A stretch of DNA of 64,000 nt from contig NZ_CP072425.1 of NCBI RefSeq assembly GCF_017742995.1, positions 310,001 to 374,000 of the forward strand. The letters run 5' to 3'. A model generated the notes under the pieces. That model did no database searches, was not told the origin of the DNA, and saw only the letters and a program-made list of their open reading frames with translations. Shown in pieces: positions 54,689-62,937 of the stretch (the first letter of the stretch is position 1; each line of letters begins with the position of its first letter). Both the position numbers and the translations under genes were made by a program. The stretch comes from Pseudoalteromonas viridis. GTDB taxonomy: Bacteria; Pseudomonadota; Gammaproteobacteria; Enterobacterales; Alteromonadaceae.

Positions 54689-56431
54689 TTACATCTGCTC
54701 CATCACCTCGATGCCCAGCAGCTCCAGACCGGTGTGCAGTGTTCTGGCAACCAGATTACACAACAACAGTCGGCTTTCGCGTACCTCGGCAGCCACATCG
54801 TCTTTGAGGATTGGACAGGCTTCGTAGAAGGTCATGTACAGACTCGCCAGCTCGTACAGATAACCACACAATACGTGCGGTGTTGCTTCGCCGATCATCA
54901 AGTCTAACACTTCTTCCAGTTGCAGAAGCTTGAGCGCCAGCGCCTTCTCCTGTGGCTCAACAATGTTGATGCTGCCGCTCAGGGCTGCACTGTCGACGCC
55001 GGCTTTACGGAAGATACTGCGCACACGGGTATAAGCATACTGCAAATAAGGGGCCGTAGCGCCTTCAAAGCTCAGCATGGTATCCCAGTTGAAGATGTAA
55101 TCACTGGTACGATGCTTCGACAAGTCCGCGTATTTTACCGCACCAATACCTACTTTACGGGCGATTTCGGCACGGGCTTCTTCGCTTAGCTCAGACGCGC
55201 GGTCGGCCAGTTTTTCGCTGGCACGGCTGACGGCTTCATCAAGTAGCTCCGCCAGCTTCACCGTACCGCCGGTACGGGTCTTGAATGGTTTGCCATCGCT
55301 GCCCATCATAGTACCGAACGGACAGAACTCATAGCTGGTTTCGTCGCGCAGCAGACCCGCTTTACGGGCAGTCAGCTCAACCTGATTAAAGTGCAGACTC
55401 TGACGCGCATCGACGAAGATCAGGATACGCTCGGCACCCAGCTCATTGGAGCGATAGTCACAGGCCGCCAGATCCGTTGTGGCATACAAGAAGCCGCCGC
55501 CAGATTTTTGCACGATAAACACCGACGGCTCGCCGTCTTTATTTGCCAGCTCATCCAGGAACACCACCTGTGCGCCCTGATCTTCAACCGCAATGTTTTT
55601 CTCTTTTAGCAGCTCGATAATACCGGCCAGACGATCGTTATAGGCACTTTCGGCCATGATGTCGTCGCGAGTCAGCGTTACATTGAGCTTTTTGTACACT
55701 TCTTCTGAGTGCTTAACAGAAGTGTCGATAAACAGCTGCCACAACTTCTGACAGTGCGCATCGCCGCCTTGCAGCTTAACCACGTAGTCACGTGCTTTGT
55801 CTGAGAAACCTTCTTCGTCGTCAAAACGCTTCTTAGCATCACGGTAGAAAGTTTCTAAATCGGCCAGGGCCACGTTTTCCAGGTCAATGCCTTGTGCCAG
55901 CATGTCTTCCAGATGGGCGATCAGCATACCAAACTGAGTACCCCAGTCGCCCACGTGGTTCTGACGCGTGACTTTGTCACCACGGAACTCAAGGGCGCGT
56001 ACCACCGCATCACCAATGATGGTTGAGCGCAGGTGACCTACGTGCATTTCTTTGGCCAGGTTTGGCGATGAGAAGTCCACCACCACATTTTGCGCCTGAG
56101 CGTGCTCAGCCACGCCCAGCTTGGCATCCTGATTGGCCGCTTCCAGGCTGGTTGCCAGGAACTCAGGCTTCAGGTGAATATTGATAAAACCCGGGCCGGC
56201 GATTTCGGTTTTTGCAGCCAGGTCGCTGACATCCAGATTGTCGATGATCTTCTGTGCCAGCTCACGCGGGTTAGTTTTCAGTGCTTTCGCAGCGCCCATT
56301 GCGCCGTTGATCTGATAGTCACCAAATTGTGCGCGGGTGCTTTGCGTGACCGCCGGGTTGGTGCCTTCAGGGATCCCTGCCGCGGCCATCGCAGACAGAG
56401 CTTTTTCAATCAGAATACTTTTAATGTTCAT
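54689..56431 (-). CDS. argS: Arginyl-tRNA synthetase
   Basis: 580 residues, class I synthetase. Seen: the HIGH-type motif in [23 protein letters not shown] (about residue 125); [14 protein letters not shown]; the KMSKS region replaced by [14 protein letters not shown], as is usual for this enzyme family; the anticodon-binding C-terminus ([15 protein letters not shown] ... [10 protein letters not shown]). The N-terminal ArgRS-specific domain is complete. Confidence 0.97.
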   Translation of the reverse strand: MNIKSILIEKALSAMAAAGIPEGTNPAVTQSTRAQFGDYQINGAMGAAKALKTNPRELAQKIIDNLDVSDLAAKTEIAGPGFINIHLKPEFLATSLEAANQDAKLGVAEHAQAQNVVVDFSSPNLAKEMHVGHLRSTIIGDAVVRALEFRGDKVTRQNHVGDWGTQFGMLIAHLEDMLAQGIDLENVALADLETFYRDAKKRFDDEEGFSDKARDYVVKLQGGDAHCQKLWQLFIDTSVKHSEEVYKKLNVTLTRDDIMAESAYNDRLAGIIELLKEKNIAVEDQGAQVVFLDELANKDGEPSVFIVQKSGGGFLYATTDLAACDYRSNELGAERILIFVDARQSLHFNQVELTARKAGLLRDETSYEFCPFGTMMGSDGKPFKTRTGGTVKLAELLDEAVSRASEKLADRASELSEEARAEIARKVGIGAVKYADLSKHRTSDYIFNWDTMLSFEGATAPYLQYAYTRVRSIFRKAGVDSAALSGSINIVEPQEKALALKLLQLEEVLDLMIGEATPHVLCGYLYELASLYMTFYEACPILKDDVAAEVRESRLLLCNLVARTLHTGLELLGIEVMEQM

Positions 56432-56479
56432 TGTGTTTCCTTTGGGTCAGTGCCTGCGTGTGCACTGAGCAAACATCAT

Positions 56480-56497
56480 CGGCGCCCTCAGGCGCCG
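56480..56497. repeat. GC-rich hairpin between prfC and argS
   Basis: CGGCGCC (56480-56486) and GGCGCCG (56491-56497) pair around CTCA, in the gap between prfC and argS on the minus strand. No T run follows, so its role as a terminator is unproven. Confidence 0.4.
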
Positions 56498-56619
56498 GCA
56501 TAAAACGCGGCTAGTTCAGTTAAGCGAACGGGCGGGCCGGACGTACCAGCTTAAAATAAGCTTGTGCGTCAAATCAACCCGTCCCCTCACTTTTACGGGC
56601 GCTTAACGGCCCATTGTGT

Positions 56620-58209
56620 TTAGTGTTCGCGTGTCTGGTGGAACTGCACGTCCGGATAGCGCTCCATCGACAGGTTCAGGTTAACGCGACTTGGTGCAAT
56701 ATAAGTCAGGTTATCGCCCCCATCCAGTGCCAGATTCTGCTCACACTTACGACGGAACTCGGCCAGCTTCTTCTCGTCATCACAGTGCACCCAGCGCGCC
56801 GTCTGTACGCTAATGCTTTCATAAATGGCATCGACGTTGTACTCAGATTTCAGACGAGCCACAACCACATCAAACTGCAGCACACCAACGGCGCCAACAA
56901 TCAGGTCGTTATTGATCAGCGGACGGAATACCTGCACCGCCCCCTCCTCCGACAACTGTACCAGGCCTTTCAGTAACTGCTTTTGCTTAAGCGGATCTTT
57001 CAGACGAATACGACGGAACAGTTCTGGCGCAAAGTTAGGAATACCGCTGAACTTGAGCTTTTCACCCTGGGTGAAGGTATCACCAATCTGGATGGTGCCA
57101 TGGTTGTGCAAACCAATGATGTCACCGGCAAAAGCTTCCTGCGCACGCTCACGATCACCGGCCATAAAGGTCACGGCATCGGAAATGCTCACCTGCTTAC
57201 CCAGGCGTACATGGTTCATTTTCATGCCCTGCGTGTATTTACCCGACACGATACGCATAAAGGCGATACGGTCGCGGTGTTTCGGGTCCATGTTGGCCTG
57301 AATTTTAAATACAAAACCAGTGAACTTCTCATCGTCGGCGCTCACTTCACGCTCGTCCGTCTGACGCGGCAGCGGCGACGGCGCCCACTCTGTCAGGCCA
57401 TCCAGCATATGGTCTACACCAAAGTTACCCAATGCAGTACCGAAATACACAGGTGTGAGTTCGCCGCTCAGGAATAACTCTTTGTCGAATTCGTGCGAGG
57501 CACCAATCACCAGTTCCAGTTCTTCACGCAGCTGCTCTGCCAGACTTTCACCGATGGCGGCATCTAAGTCGGCGTTGTCGAGTCCCTTAATGGTGCGAAC
57601 TTCCTGAATAGTATGACCCTGACCGGTTTGATACAAAATGGTCTCGTCGCGGTGGATATGGTAAACCCCTTTGAACTCTTTACCACAGCCAATTGGCCAG
57701 GTGATCGGCGCGCACATGATGTTCAGTTCAGTCTCAACCTCATCCAGCAGCTCCATCGGGTCACGGATATCGCGGTCCAGTTTGTTCATGAAGGTCACGA
57801 TAGGCGTATCACGCAGGCGGGTGACTTCCATCAGCTTACGGGTACGATCCTCAACACCCTTAGCGGCGTCAATTACCATCAGGCACGAATCCACAGCAGT
57901 CAGGGTGCGATAAGTATCTTCCGAGAAGTCTTCGTGTCCCGGGGTGTCCAGCAGATTCACCAGACTGTCGTTGTACGGGAATTGCATCACCGACGTGGTG
58001 ACCGAGATACCCCGTTCTTTTTCCATGTCCATCCAGTCTGATTTCGCATGCTGGTTAGAGCCACGGCCTTTAACCGTACCCGCTTGTTGCAGGGCCTTAC
58101 CGAACAACAATACTTTTTCGGTGATGGTGGTCTTACCCGCATCCGGGTGCGAGATGATAGCAAAGGTCCTTCGCTTATTGATTTCATTTAGAAAATCTTG
58201 GTTTGCCAT
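56620..58209 (-). CDS. prfC: Peptide chain release factor 3
   Basis: 529 residues. This GTPase recycles RF1/RF2 from the ribosome. G motifs: [16 protein letters not shown] (G1), [12 protein letters not shown] (G2), [21 protein letters not shown] (G3, written as adjoining stretches), [16 protein letters not shown] (G4). The C-terminal domain ends QFHQTREH. The first 12 or so residues ([12 protein letters not shown]) lie where SXT/R391 elements insert. These elements enter the 5' end of prfC and supply a new promoter and first codons, which fits the ICE genes beginning 256 bases upstream. Confidence 0.96.
   Translation of the reverse strand: MANQDFLNEINKRRTFAIISHPDAGKTTITEKVLLFGKALQQAGTVKGRGSNQHAKSDWMDMEKERGISVTTSVMQFPYNDSLVNLLDTPGHEDFSEDTYRTLTAVDSCLMVIDAAKGVEDRTRKLMEVTRLRDTPIVTFMNKLDRDIRDPMELLDEVETELNIMCAPITWPIGCGKEFKGVYHIHRDETILYQTGQGHTIQEVRTIKGLDNADLDAAIGESLAEQLREELELVIGASHEFDKELFLSGELTPVYFGTALGNFGVDHMLDGLTEWAPSPLPRQTDEREVSADDEKFTGFVFKIQANMDPKHRDRIAFMRIVSGKYTQGMKMNHVRLGKQVSISDAVTFMAGDRERAQEAFAGDIIGLHNHGTIQIGDTFTQGEKLKFSGIPNFAPELFRRIRLKDPLKQKQLLKGLVQLSEEGAVQVFRPLINNDLIVGAVGVLQFDVVVARLKSEYNVDAIYESISVQTARWVHCDDEKKLAEFRRKCEQNLALDGGDNLTYIAPSRVNLNLSMERYPDVQFHQTREH
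58140..58209. other. Probable ICE attachment junction (attR) at the 5' end of prfC
   Basis: SXT/R391 elements recombine at a 17-bp sequence near the start of prfC. Here prfC is intact and an SXT-type setR end abuts it, so the junction should lie in the first 20 or so codons, likely near the conserved KRRTFAI codons. The exact core cannot be fixed without the other end of the element, which lies beyond the window. Confidence 0.5.
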
Positions 58210-58225
58210 GTATAAATTCTTTTAG

Positions 58226-58246
58226 TTTGTACACGGATTTGTACAC
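58226..58246. repeat. Direct repeat in the ICE end beside prfC
   Basis: TTTGTACAC occurs at 58226-58234 and again at 58238-58246, a 12-bp step, just outside the prfC start. It may be integrase arm binding or part of the element-supplied prfC promoter. An inverted repeat AATGGT..ACCATT lies farther on, near 58347-58373. No gene is seen in 58210-58465. Confidence 0.4.
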
Positions 58247-58465
58247 ACTTTTGGAAGTACTCTATTTTCAGTTCTTCGCTTGTCAAATCCGTCGTGTTAA
58301 TCGTAATTGGCCGCTATTTTCGCTGATCTTGACTTTATAAACAATCAATGGTTATCTAATCGGTTACCATTTACTCTCAGCGTGCGCCAATGCTCAGTTG
58401 TAGCTGTTTGCAATCGTTGCTTCTTCAGCTCATGAACAACTGTGGCTAAACCACAAATTCCTTCG

Positions 58466-59113
58466 CTACCAAAAATCGATGATAGCTTGTCGTACTACAC
58501 CGATGATGGTGCAGTTGCCGTTGATCGGTATTGCAGGGTATTGCGGGTTCAAAGGTTTTAGGTACTTCTGTTCACCATCAATAACTAACTGCTTAAAGGT
58601 TGCTTCTTTCGAATCATCCAAACGCGCAACAACCAATGAACCTGAAGAATAAGGTAACTCAGGATCAACAACGATCACTGCCCCCTCAGGTATGGATTTT
58701 TTTCCGCTTGGATTTTCCATACTGTCGCCTTTTACGCGAAGTGCGAAACAACCCTCATGTGCTTTTCCAATGACTTCACGCCACTCCTCAGCATCTTCAT
58801 GGGCAAATCCCTCCGCTATTTCAGTCCAATCACCAGCCTGAACCCAGTTGATGAGAGGAATTCTTCCCTTAATATCAGGCCCGACTTCTACATTACCGAC
58901 CCCCAAGCCAATCTCGCCATCACCTGTGGCGAGCCAATGAGCATTCACGCGAAGCGCCTCCGCGATCTGCATGGTGTAACGAGACCTAGCCGATTTACCA
59001 GAACAAATCTGGCTGATCGACTGCTGTTTGATACCAATGCGACGAGCCAACTCAGACTGAGTCACCCCAGTAAGCTGCAAGGCATGGTTTAGTCGTTCGG
59101 ATAAAGTTTTCAT
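58466..59113 (-). CDS. setR: SetR, CI-like repressor of the ICE
   Basis: 215 residues, the length of SXT SetR. The N-terminal helix-turn-helix is VTQSELARRIGIKQQSISQI (about 17-36). The C-terminal S24 self-cleaving domain has the Ala-Gly cleavage site in INWVQAGDWTEI, the catalytic Ser in LRVKGDSMENPSG and the Lys in LDDSKEATFKQL. RecA filaments formed on DNA damage trigger its self-cleavage, which releases the operators at 59125-59220. It is divergent from croS and is the gene nearest attR. Confidence 0.93.
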   Translation of the reverse strand: MKTLSERLNHALQLTGVTQSELARRIGIKQQSISQICSGKSARSRYTMQIAEALRVNAHWLATGDGEIGLGVGNVEVGPDIKGRIPLINWVQAGDWTEIAEGFAHEDAEEWREVIGKAHEGCFALRVKGDSMENPSGKKSIPEGAVIVVDPELPYSSGSLVVARLDDSKEATFKQLVIDGEQKYLKPLNPQYPAIPINGNCTIIGVVRQAIIDFW

Positions 59114-59124
59114 AAGCTCGCATT

Positions 59125-59220
59125 CTACAAATAAAACTGTAGCCTTTCAACAATTTTAACTGTTGACTTATCTACAGTTTAAACTGTAACATTCAATCTT
59201 GTAACAGTTTTTATTGTAAC
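59125..59220. promoter_or_regulatory. Four SetR/CroS operators between setR and croS
   Basis: Four related inverted repeats of about 20 bp follow one another: CTACA-N8-TGTAG (59125-59142), TCAACA-N8-TGTTGA (59147-59166), the perfect palindrome TACAGTTTAAACTGTA (59173-59188) and GTAACAGTTTTTATTGTAAC (59201-59220). This matches the four-operator control region known for SXT, where SetR and CroS compete as CI and Cro do in lambda. The divergent promoters must overlap these sites. Confidence 0.82.
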
Positions 59221-59230
59221 AGGAGACGGT

Positions 59231-59482
59231 ATGGAAGTGTTCAACACGACACAAAAACATCTCCGCCGTGCCATTGACTTGGTAGGCGGGCAATCAGCAT
59301 TAGCACGAGCCATCAACTCAAAACAGCAAAACGTCTGGTTTTGGTTGAATAAATCAGGGCGTGTTCCCGCTGAATTCGTTTTACCCATCGAACAAGCTAC
59401 GCAAGGACAGGTAACCCGATCTCAGTTAAGACCGGATATCTATCCCGAAGGCCAAAGCGAGCTGAAAGCCAGTAACCAGTAG
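59231..59482 (+). CDS. croS: CroS, Cro-like repressor
   Basis: 83 residues; ATG follows AGGAGACGGT. A YdaS/Cro-type helix-turn-helix spans about 12-50 (LRRAIDLVGGQSALARAINS then KQQNVWFWLNKSGRVPAEF). It starts the early operon leading to setD and setC. In SXT the Cro-like protein represses setR and is needed for induction of transfer after DNA damage. Confidence 0.88.
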   Translation: MEVFNTTQKHLRRAIDLVGGQSALARAINSKQQNVWFWLNKSGRVPAEFVLPIEQATQGQVTRSQLRPDIYPEGQSELKASNQ

Positions 59483-59497
59483 GATTAAGGGCAAGTA

Positions 59498-59545
59498 ATG
59501 GTCAGCATTTTACGTAAACACAGAAGCGAGTTCCTCCATGCGTGA
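59498..59545 (+). CDS. Possible 15-codon leader peptide
   Basis: ATG 59498, preceded by AAGGGCAAGTA, opens a 15-residue frame (MVSILRKHRSEFLHA) whose TGA at 59543-59545 overlaps the start of the next gene (ATGCGTGA). The next gene itself has no clear ribosome site, so this frame may bring ribosomes to it by coupling. Confidence 0.35.
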   Translation: MVSILRKHRSEFLHA

Positions 59546-60406
59546 TTATGGCAAGGTCTATACCCGCTTTTGGCTAAAGCAAAACGTTTTGTCCTGGAGT
59601 GACTCAGCGAAGTTGCTAGGACTGTATTTGCTTACATGCCCACATTGTAATTTGCTTGGCTGCTTTCGATTGCCGATTGGTTACGTTGCTTCTGACTTGA
59701 ACTGGGATGAGCAACAGGTTGCCAAGGCTCTAAATGAGTTAGAACAAGATCAGTTCCTCATTCGTTGCGAGGAATCCGGTTGGACTTTGATTCGGAGCTT
59801 TCTGAAGCACAACCCAATCGAAAACCCAAACCAAGGTAAGGCAGCCTTTCGGTTGCTTAAAGATGTACCTGCCGACTTCATTGGTATGGCATCGCTTTTG
59901 AAATCTCTTGCCGCTTTTCAAGCTCGGCTACCAGAAGAATTTTCATCATTGTTTATGCCTGATGGCAACCCGGTAAGGGACTCTCAACGGTCGGATGACT
60001 CTGAGAGAAGCAATAAACCAACAGTTAAAACTGTTAACCACATACAGTTTGAAGACTTCTGGGATGTACAAATACGCAAAGAAAAAAAGCGAAAGCCAAA
60101 GAAGAATGGCTACGCATGGGCCTCAATGAAGACCATGAACTCGCCTTGGAAGTGCTAACACGCTGGAAAGAGCAACGAGACAACCGATTGCAGTATCAAG
60201 ATCGGACTAAGACCCCTATGCCACATAACTGGCTTTTAAACCGGCAATGGGAAGACGAGTACGTTCGCATTGATGAAGTACAGCAATCATCGACGAGCCT
60301 AAAGGGCAGCAATCACCAGTTGAACATTGAAGAAAGCAATCGCCGCATTGCTGAAAGCTGGGCCGGACCAGGTATTCGGGAGGTTCGTTCAAGTGCAGGA
60401 GGTTGA
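59538..60406 (+). CDS. Early ICE DNA-binding/replication-like protein, needs -1 frameshift
   Basis: The zero frame gives 206 residues and stops at 60158. Shifting -1 at 60083-60089 gives about 289 residues ending at 60406. The N-terminal part (1-110) has a winged-helix look (LPIGYVASDLNWDEQQVAKA, then FLIRCEESGWTLIRSFLKHN), as in phage replication initiators. After the shift the product continues KAKAKEEWLRMGLNEDHELA ... PMPHNWLLNRQWEDEY, the C-terminal helical end common in such phage-like proteins (WDVxPKKxxKxxAxxxW...TPxPxxWLxxxxWxDE). This end makes sense only in the shifted frame. Either frameshifting is programmed or one A of the run is lost. Confidence 0.7.
60083..60089 (+). other. A AAA AAG slippery heptamer
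   Basis: In the zero frame the codons are GAA AAA AAG, so A AAA AAG sits in exactly the phase used for -1 frameshifting in dnaX and several insertion sequences. The downstream -1 frame codes for the expected C-terminal part. I see no strong pseudoknot or hairpin 5-10 bases after it, and only a weak GGGA 17 bases before it. Confidence 0.55.
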
Positions 60407-61055
60407 TAAACGCGAATTTGCTGAAGTTTGGGGAGCTGCTTGGGCAATGTATGGCAAAAGCGTATCACCACAATTGCTATCCATCGCATTTGAAGCCCTT
60501 CGTGCTTATAGCATTGAAGAAGTGCGAATCGGTCTGACTCGGCATATTCAATCACCGGATACTGGGCAATTTTTTCCAAAGCCCGCTGACGTCATCAAGC
60601 ATATCGATGGCAACTCGGGTTCAAGAGCCATGGTTGCTTGGAACAAAGTTGACAAGGCTGTTCGTCAGGTTGGCGCTTGGACATCCGTGATGTTTGACGA
60701 TGCGCTTATTCACCGCGTTATTTCAGACATGGGGGGATGGGTTGAACTCTGCAAGGTAGATGACAGGGAATACCCCTTTAAACAAAAAGAGTTTTTAACA
60801 CGCTACCAGGCTTACTCGTTGCGGGACGAAGTGGGTGAATACCCAAGGCTATTACAAGGTATTGCAGACCATCAGAACCAGCAAAAAGGATTTGATATGC
60901 AAGCGCCGGTTGCCGTGGGCGACTGGTCAAAAGCAGCACAAGTTTATACAAGAGGCATCACCGACTTTAGCGCAGTGCCTTTGAAAAGAATAAGCCCGAA
61001 AGCCATTCAGGCGCTTCTCGGAAATCAATTAGAGGACAAAAATGAAAACGATTAA
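60393..61055 (+). CDS. Early ICE protein of unknown function (phage-replication-neighbour type)
   Basis: 220 residues from GTG 60393, which follows GGGAGG (60378-60383) by nine bases. An ATG at 60327 would overlap the previous gene by 80 bases without a ribosome site. The GTG lies just inside the end of the preceding shifted frame, so the two are probably coupled. Seen: VQEVDKREFAEVWGAAWAMY, FFPKPADVIKHIDG and a helical middle (HRVISDMGGWVELCKVDDRE). This pattern fits a phage/ICE protein usually labelled as a domain of unknown function beside replication genes. Biochemical role unknown. Confidence 0.75.
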   Translation: MQEVDKREFAEVWGAAWAMYGKSVSPQLLSIAFEALRAYSIEEVRIGLTRHIQSPDTGQFFPKPADVIKHIDGNSGSRAMVAWNKVDKAVRQVGAWTSVMFDDALIHRVISDMGGWVELCKVDDREYPFKQKEFLTRYQAYSLRDEVGEYPRLLQGIADHQNQQKGFDMQAPVAVGDWSKAAQVYTRGITDFSAVPLKRISPKAIQALLGNQLEDKNEND

Positions 61056-61590
61056 AGCAAAAACCATTGCCCTAGTGATAGCCATGTCCGCAAGCACTTC
61101 AGTCTATGCGTTTCCGGGCTATCAGTGGGAAAAAGCAGCACAAAGCGTTGGTATTGATCCAGTCATGCTCTACGCCGTTGCCTTGGCTGAGTCTGCCTCA
61201 CATCGTGGTCTCAACATGACCAGTCCATGGCCATACGCAATTCGCAATGGTTCAAACGCAACCTACGCCAAATCTAAGACAGAAGCAGAGCAACTGTTAA
61301 ACCAGGCACTGCAAGAGACTGAAAAATATCAGCTCGATATTGGCCTTATGCAAATCAATTTGCATTGGCATGGGCATCGGGTGAGCTCAGCAGCAGAACT
61401 GCTAGACCCCATCACCAACCTAACTGTCGGCTCCAGTATTTTGGCCGAAGCAATCAAGTCTTCACCAAATGATTTAGAGCTTGGCATAGGCCGCTATCAC
61501 AGCTGGAACGAAGAGCGTGCACGCTGGTATGGGCAAAGAGTGCTTTCTATCTATCGCAATATTTTACATGAACTGGAGGTCCGTCAATGA
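61042..61590 (+). CDS. Periplasmic lytic transglycosylase of the ICE
   Basis: 182 residues with a signal peptide (MKTIKAKTIALVIAMSASTS, then VYA-FPG). SLT-type fold: catalytic Glu in DPVMLYAVALAESASHRG (about residue 50), DIGLMQINLHWH with the conserved Gln-Ile-Asn, and the closing GIGRYHSWNEERARWYGQRV. It cuts peptidoglycan and helps build the conjugation apparatus. The gene overlaps its neighbours by 14 and 4 bases, so it belongs to the croS-setCD operon. Confidence 0.9.
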   Translation: MKTIKAKTIALVIAMSASTSVYAFPGYQWEKAAQSVGIDPVMLYAVALAESASHRGLNMTSPWPYAIRNGSNATYAKSKTEAEQLLNQALQETEKYQLDIGLMQINLHWHGHRVSSAAELLDPITNLTVGSSILAEAIKSSPNDLELGIGRYHSWNEERARWYGQRVLSIYRNILHELEVRQ

Positions 61591-61886
61591 CAACCAATCA
61601 ACAAGACTTCTATCAATTAAATTTGGCATACCTACACGCAGCACGGGAATTGGCGCGCATTGATCCACAAGAGGCGGTCTTGCGCTTTGGACTTACACGC
61701 GATGTGGTTGATGCGCTGATTAATGCTGGAGTTGACGACCTGCAACGAGTGGCGACCTCATCATTCATGCTGTTTCAACCAAGGGGTAACCAAAGCCAAC
61801 TGATTGAGATGGTGAAGAGCAAAGGCACAGGTATCCCAAGAATCGCTTATTTATTATCAACCCTAAACAACAAGGGGGATGCATGA
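61587..61886 (+). CDS. setD: SetD, FlhD-like transcription activator subunit
   Basis: 99 residues. FlhD-like: FYQLNLAYLHAARELARIDP near the start, LRFGLTRDVVDALINAGVDD, and a helix-turn-helix-like end. It overlaps the transglycosylase gene and setC by ATGA-type junctions (4 bases each). SetC and SetD together activate int, mobI and the tra operons in SXT/R391 elements. Confidence 0.92.
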   Translation: MTTNQQDFYQLNLAYLHAARELARIDPQEAVLRFGLTRDVVDALINAGVDDLQRVATSSFMLFQPRGNQSQLIEMVKSKGTGIPRIAYLLSTLNNKGDA

Positions 61887-62416
61887 TTGATAACCTGTCC
61901 AAAAGTGAGCTGTTTACCCGAGCCTCGCTGCTTATTAAATACGGATTTCGAACAACCATTATCGCGCTCGATACAGGTTTGCCAATCCACATTATCAGAA
62001 GGCTCCATAAAGAAGTGACTGGCAAGTCACCTTGTCCTGGTCAATTGCCAGAATCTGATGCCATCGTCAAAAGCAGAAGAGCATTAGTTGAAGGCTCCCT
62101 GCTTATGGCGCTTTATGTCAATATTGGTGGTGATAATGTCTACAAGCAATTAAATATCGATGCTTTGATGAAGGCTTACGATGCGTATTTGGTTGCAAGA
62201 GAAGAAGCAGATCTTCCAGCTGAGATCCCCTGGAAAAAACTGACCATCAATGAAGGTTGGGTTCTAGCTCGTGATTTAAGATCACAGCTTGCATCCTTAC
62301 ACCGGTGTCGATGCGGCAGTCTGTATTTGACGGTATCACAACAGCGCATTCAGCTTAAATGCCCTGTGTGTGAGATTATGGCCGAGCAAACCACTAGAGC
62401 ACTTTTTGAGAACTAA
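61883..62416 (+). CDS. setC: SetC, FlhC-like transcription activator subunit
   Basis: 177 residues. The N-terminal half resembles FlhC (ELFTRASLLIKYGFRTTIIA, helix-turn-helix LPIHIIRRLHKEVTGKSP). The C-terminus has four Cys as CRC and CPVC in HRCRCGSLYL...LKCPVCEIM, matching the zinc site of FlhC. It forms the SetCD complex with the overlapping setD product. Confidence 0.93.
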   Translation: MIDNLSKSELFTRASLLIKYGFRTTIIALDTGLPIHIIRRLHKEVTGKSPCPGQLPESDAIVKSRRALVEGSLLMALYVNIGGDNVYKQLNIDALMKAYDAYLVAREEADLPAEIPWKKLTINEGWVLARDLRSQLASLHRCRCGSLYLTVSQQRIQLKCPVCEIMAEQTTRALFEN

Positions 62417-62473
62417 CATGCTGATGCATGATTTGATTGTGCACCGTCTGTGCACTTTGAGAGTACTAAGAAG

Positions 62474-62905
62474 ATGACAAACTTACTTAAATCTTTACCA
62501 GCACGCTGCTGGTTTATATCACTGGGGCTTTTTCTGGCAACTTTGGCAGCGGCTCATTTTTTTCCATCAGAAATATTTACGGCATCTGCCAAGTTAGCGG
62601 CTTTGCCATTTCTGTTTTGCACCATCGTTTTTTTCAGCTACTTGGGATTCAAAGCAACTGCTACTCCTATCGGCCTTATAACCATCACCACTATGTGTTT
62701 AGCAATCGCATATTGGCAAGCGAGTTGGGCAATTTTATGTGTCGGTTTAGCTTTCTTAGGCTTAAGCGGACTAATCCATTTATTTCAAAGACAACTGAAA
62801 GATACCGGTCGAGAACTAAGCCTGAGCGAAAAAAAATATTGGTACTGGGTAAACGAATTTGCAGACGGTCGCTCATCTATCCTCCCCAAAAGGCCAAAAA
62901 AATAG
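62474..62905 (+). CDS. eex: Entry-exclusion protein Eex (inner membrane)
   Basis: 143 residues from ATG 62474 (MTNLLKSLPARCWFISLGLF); an ATG eight codons upstream is possible but the length from 62474 equals that of known Eex. Three or four membrane segments fill residues 12-115, followed by a charged cytoplasmic tail (LFQRQLKDTGRELSLSEKKY). It lies between setC and traG, the known eex place. Eex in a recipient interacts with donor TraG to block entry of the same exclusion group. The group (S or R) cannot be assigned here. It is convergent with traG, 32 bases apart. Confidence 0.82.
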   Translation: MTNLLKSLPARCWFISLGLFLATLAAAHFFPSEIFTASAKLAALPFLFCTIVFFSYLGFKATATPIGLITITTMCLAIAYWQASWAILCVGLAFLGLSGLIHLFQRQLKDTGRELSLSEKKYWYWVNEFADGRSSILPKRPKK

Positions 62906-62937
62906 CCAGCCCATCACAAGCTGGCTACCTTCTGTTT

